A DNA stretch of 32,830 bases from an uncultured Pelagibacteraceae bacterium (lineage in GTDB: Bacteria; Pseudomonadota; Alphaproteobacteria; Pelagibacterales; Pelagibacteraceae). The notes below the pieces were generated by a model that was given only the letters and a program-made list of their open reading frames with translations, made no database searches and was not told the DNA's origin. This document shows, in pieces, positions 31,815 to 32,830 of this stretch. The stretch's first letter is position 1, and each line of letters begins with the position of its first letter. The stretch is taken from positions 1 to 32,830 of the forward strand of contig CACHWN010000001.1 of the NCBI GenBank assembly GCA_902583585.1, in the 5' to 3' direction. A program made the translations under genes and the position numbers.

Positions 31815-32624
31815 ATGATAAGAAGCTTAATTTACTCGATATCCTTTCATGCATTAATGATCCTATTAACAGTTCTAAGCTTACCATTTATGCTTAGAGA
31901 GCCCGTAGATCTTCCCCCAATTATATCAGTAGAATTGATTCAAATTTCAGATAAAACAAATATTCCTTATGCCCCAAAAGCAAGAAAAATTATCCAAGAA
32001 ACAAAAAAAAAAGAGGAGGAGAGAGTAGTATCAGAGCAAGCACCTCCAGCTGCTAAAGCTAAAGAAAAACCTGATAGAATACCGTTACCAAATGATAAAA
32101 AAGAAGAAAAAAAAATAGTAAAAAAGAAACAAAATCCTGAGGAGGTAAAGCCTCAAATAAGACAGTCTTCTGAATTTGAAAAAAAAGAAATATTTGATAC
32201 CAACCAAATCGCAGCTCTAATTGATAAAGCAAAAGAGGTAGAGGCAGTTGAGCAAAAAAAAGATAATCAAATTACTCAAAGTAATAAAAAGAATTCATTT
32301 GCAAGCGGGCTTACACTTTCAGAGGAGGATGCATTAAGAGCACAAATTTTTGGATGTTGGAGTGTACCTTTAGGATTACCGTATGACGAAAATTTACTTG
32401 TCAGAATAAAACTACAATTAAAAAAAGACGGGACAATAATGAAGTCAGAAATTTTAGATCATGAAAGAATGAATAGACCAGGTCAAAAATTTTACAAAGT
32501 TTTAGCTGAAAGTGCCTTAAGAGCTGTGAGATTATGTCAACCCCTAAAGGTCCCTCCAACAGGTTATGATAAGTGGAAAGATTTACAGCTTAATTTTAAC
32601 CCAGTTGAAATGTTAAAAGGATAA
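31815..32624 (+). CDS. tolA: Tol-Pal system protein TolA
   Basis: This 269-aa protein has an N-terminal membrane anchor (about 2-26, 'LIYSISFHALMILLTVLSLPF'), a Lys/Glu/Pro/Gln-rich periplasm-spanning region (about 50-165) and a C-terminal globular domain 'EEDALRAQIFGCWSVPLG...' to 'LNFNPVEM', the TonB-like domain III that meets TolB/Pal. The middle is much shorter than in E. coli TolA (421 aa), in keeping with the small genome. It contains a 10-A run near 32003. tolB starts 1 nt after the stop. Confidence 0.92.
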   Translation: MIRSLIYSISFHALMILLTVLSLPFMLREPVDLPPIISVELIQISDKTNIPYAPKARKIIQETKKKEEERVVSEQAPPAAKAKEKPDRIPLPNDKKEEKKIVKKKQNPEEVKPQIRQSSEFEKKEIFDTNQIAALIDKAKEVEAVEQKKDNQITQSNKKNSFASGLTLSEEDALRAQIFGCWSVPLGLPYDENLLVRIKLQLKKDGTIMKSEILDHERMNRPGQKFYKVLAESALRAVRLCQPLKVPPTGYDKWKDLQLNFNPVEMLKG

Positions 32625-32625
32625 A

Positions 32626-32830
32626 ATGAAAAAAATTGTACTTATTATATTTACTTATTTTTTAATAATATCTAAATCTTCAGCACTAATTGAAGTTGAT
32701 ATTACTCGAGGAAATCTTGACCCTTTACCAATAGCAGTATCCCCGCTTCACGTGGATATAAAATCTGAAAATTACAGAGACCTGAAAGTGAAACTTTTGG
32801 GAGAAAATATTTCAAAAATAATTGAAAATA
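32626..32830 (+). CDS. tolB: Tol-Pal system protein TolB, N-terminal part (cut by window end)
   Basis: The frame opens at an ATG at 32626 and runs off the window after 68 codons. MKKIVLIIFTYFLIISKSSA is a Sec signal peptide with likely cleavage after 'SSA'. The mature part begins 'LIEVDITRGNLDPLPIAVSPL', which matches the start of TolB domain D1. Position right after tolA supports the call. TolB is the periplasmic beta-propeller linking TolA and Pal. Confidence 0.9.
   Translation, partial: MKKIVLIIFTYFLIISKSSALIEVDITRGNLDPLPIAVSPLHVDIKSENYRDLKVKLLGENISKIIEN

Overview
The window looks like a piece of a very small, very AT-rich alphaproteobacterial genome of the SAR11 / Candidatus Pelagibacter type. 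The reasons are Lys/Asn/Ile-rich proteins with long A runs, near-zero gene spacing, alphaproteobacterial gene orders (aa3 oxidase subunit IV - pntAA-pntAB-pntB; tkt-pgk-fba-thiE; zapA-fau-ymdB-yebC-ruvC-tolQRAB), an alphaproteobacterial 5S rRNA, and a TrcR/DUF1013 gene. The species assignment is inference from style and synteny; no 16S is present.

Region 1 (1-12376, + strand) is a surface-glycan island. It holds the 3' part of an aldo/keto reductase, a GNAT acetyltransferase, a PIG-L deacetylase, an AsnB-like amidotransferase, a cytidylyltransferase-aminotransferase fusion, an ATP-grasp enzyme, an SDR with a substituted active site, an FkbM methyltransferase, a GT4 glycosyltransferase, an NAD-dependent epimerase/reductase, and the CDP-glucose pair RfbF/RfbG. 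It ends 3 nt before tRNA-Val(GAC), which is followed by a 5S rRNA with no 23S beside it. Published SAR11 genomes carry a hypervariable island (HVR2) between 23S and 5S, and this fits its right end.

Region 2 (12380-16417, + strand) is core: tRNA-Val, 5S rRNA with its own well-formed promoter, rpmJ, a 36-aa cytochrome oxidase subunit IV, the three-subunit proton-translocating transhydrogenase, and a transaldolase. Region 3 (16407-19691) is a small accessory islet between the transaldolase and the initiator tRNA gene: a DUF2334 polysaccharide deacetylase (-), then GT2, GNAT and FemAB/CelD-like genes (+).

Region 4 (27266 down to 19696, - strand) is a compact core run read right to left: tkt, pgk, class I fba, thiE, efp, suhB, rpmE, trcR, rpsU, csp, tRNA-fMet. 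The rpsU gene appears to start with ATT behind a perfect GGAGG. Region 5 (27324-32830, + strand) holds a coiled-coil ZauP-like gene, zapA, 5-formyl-THF cyclo-ligase, a YmdB-type phosphodiesterase, yebC, a RuvC-like resolvase (no ruvA/ruvB after it), tolQ, tolR, tolA and the start of tolB.

No gene-free stretch exceeds 300 bases. I saw no insertion sequence, CRISPR array, phage structural gene, riboswitch or convincing intrinsic terminator.
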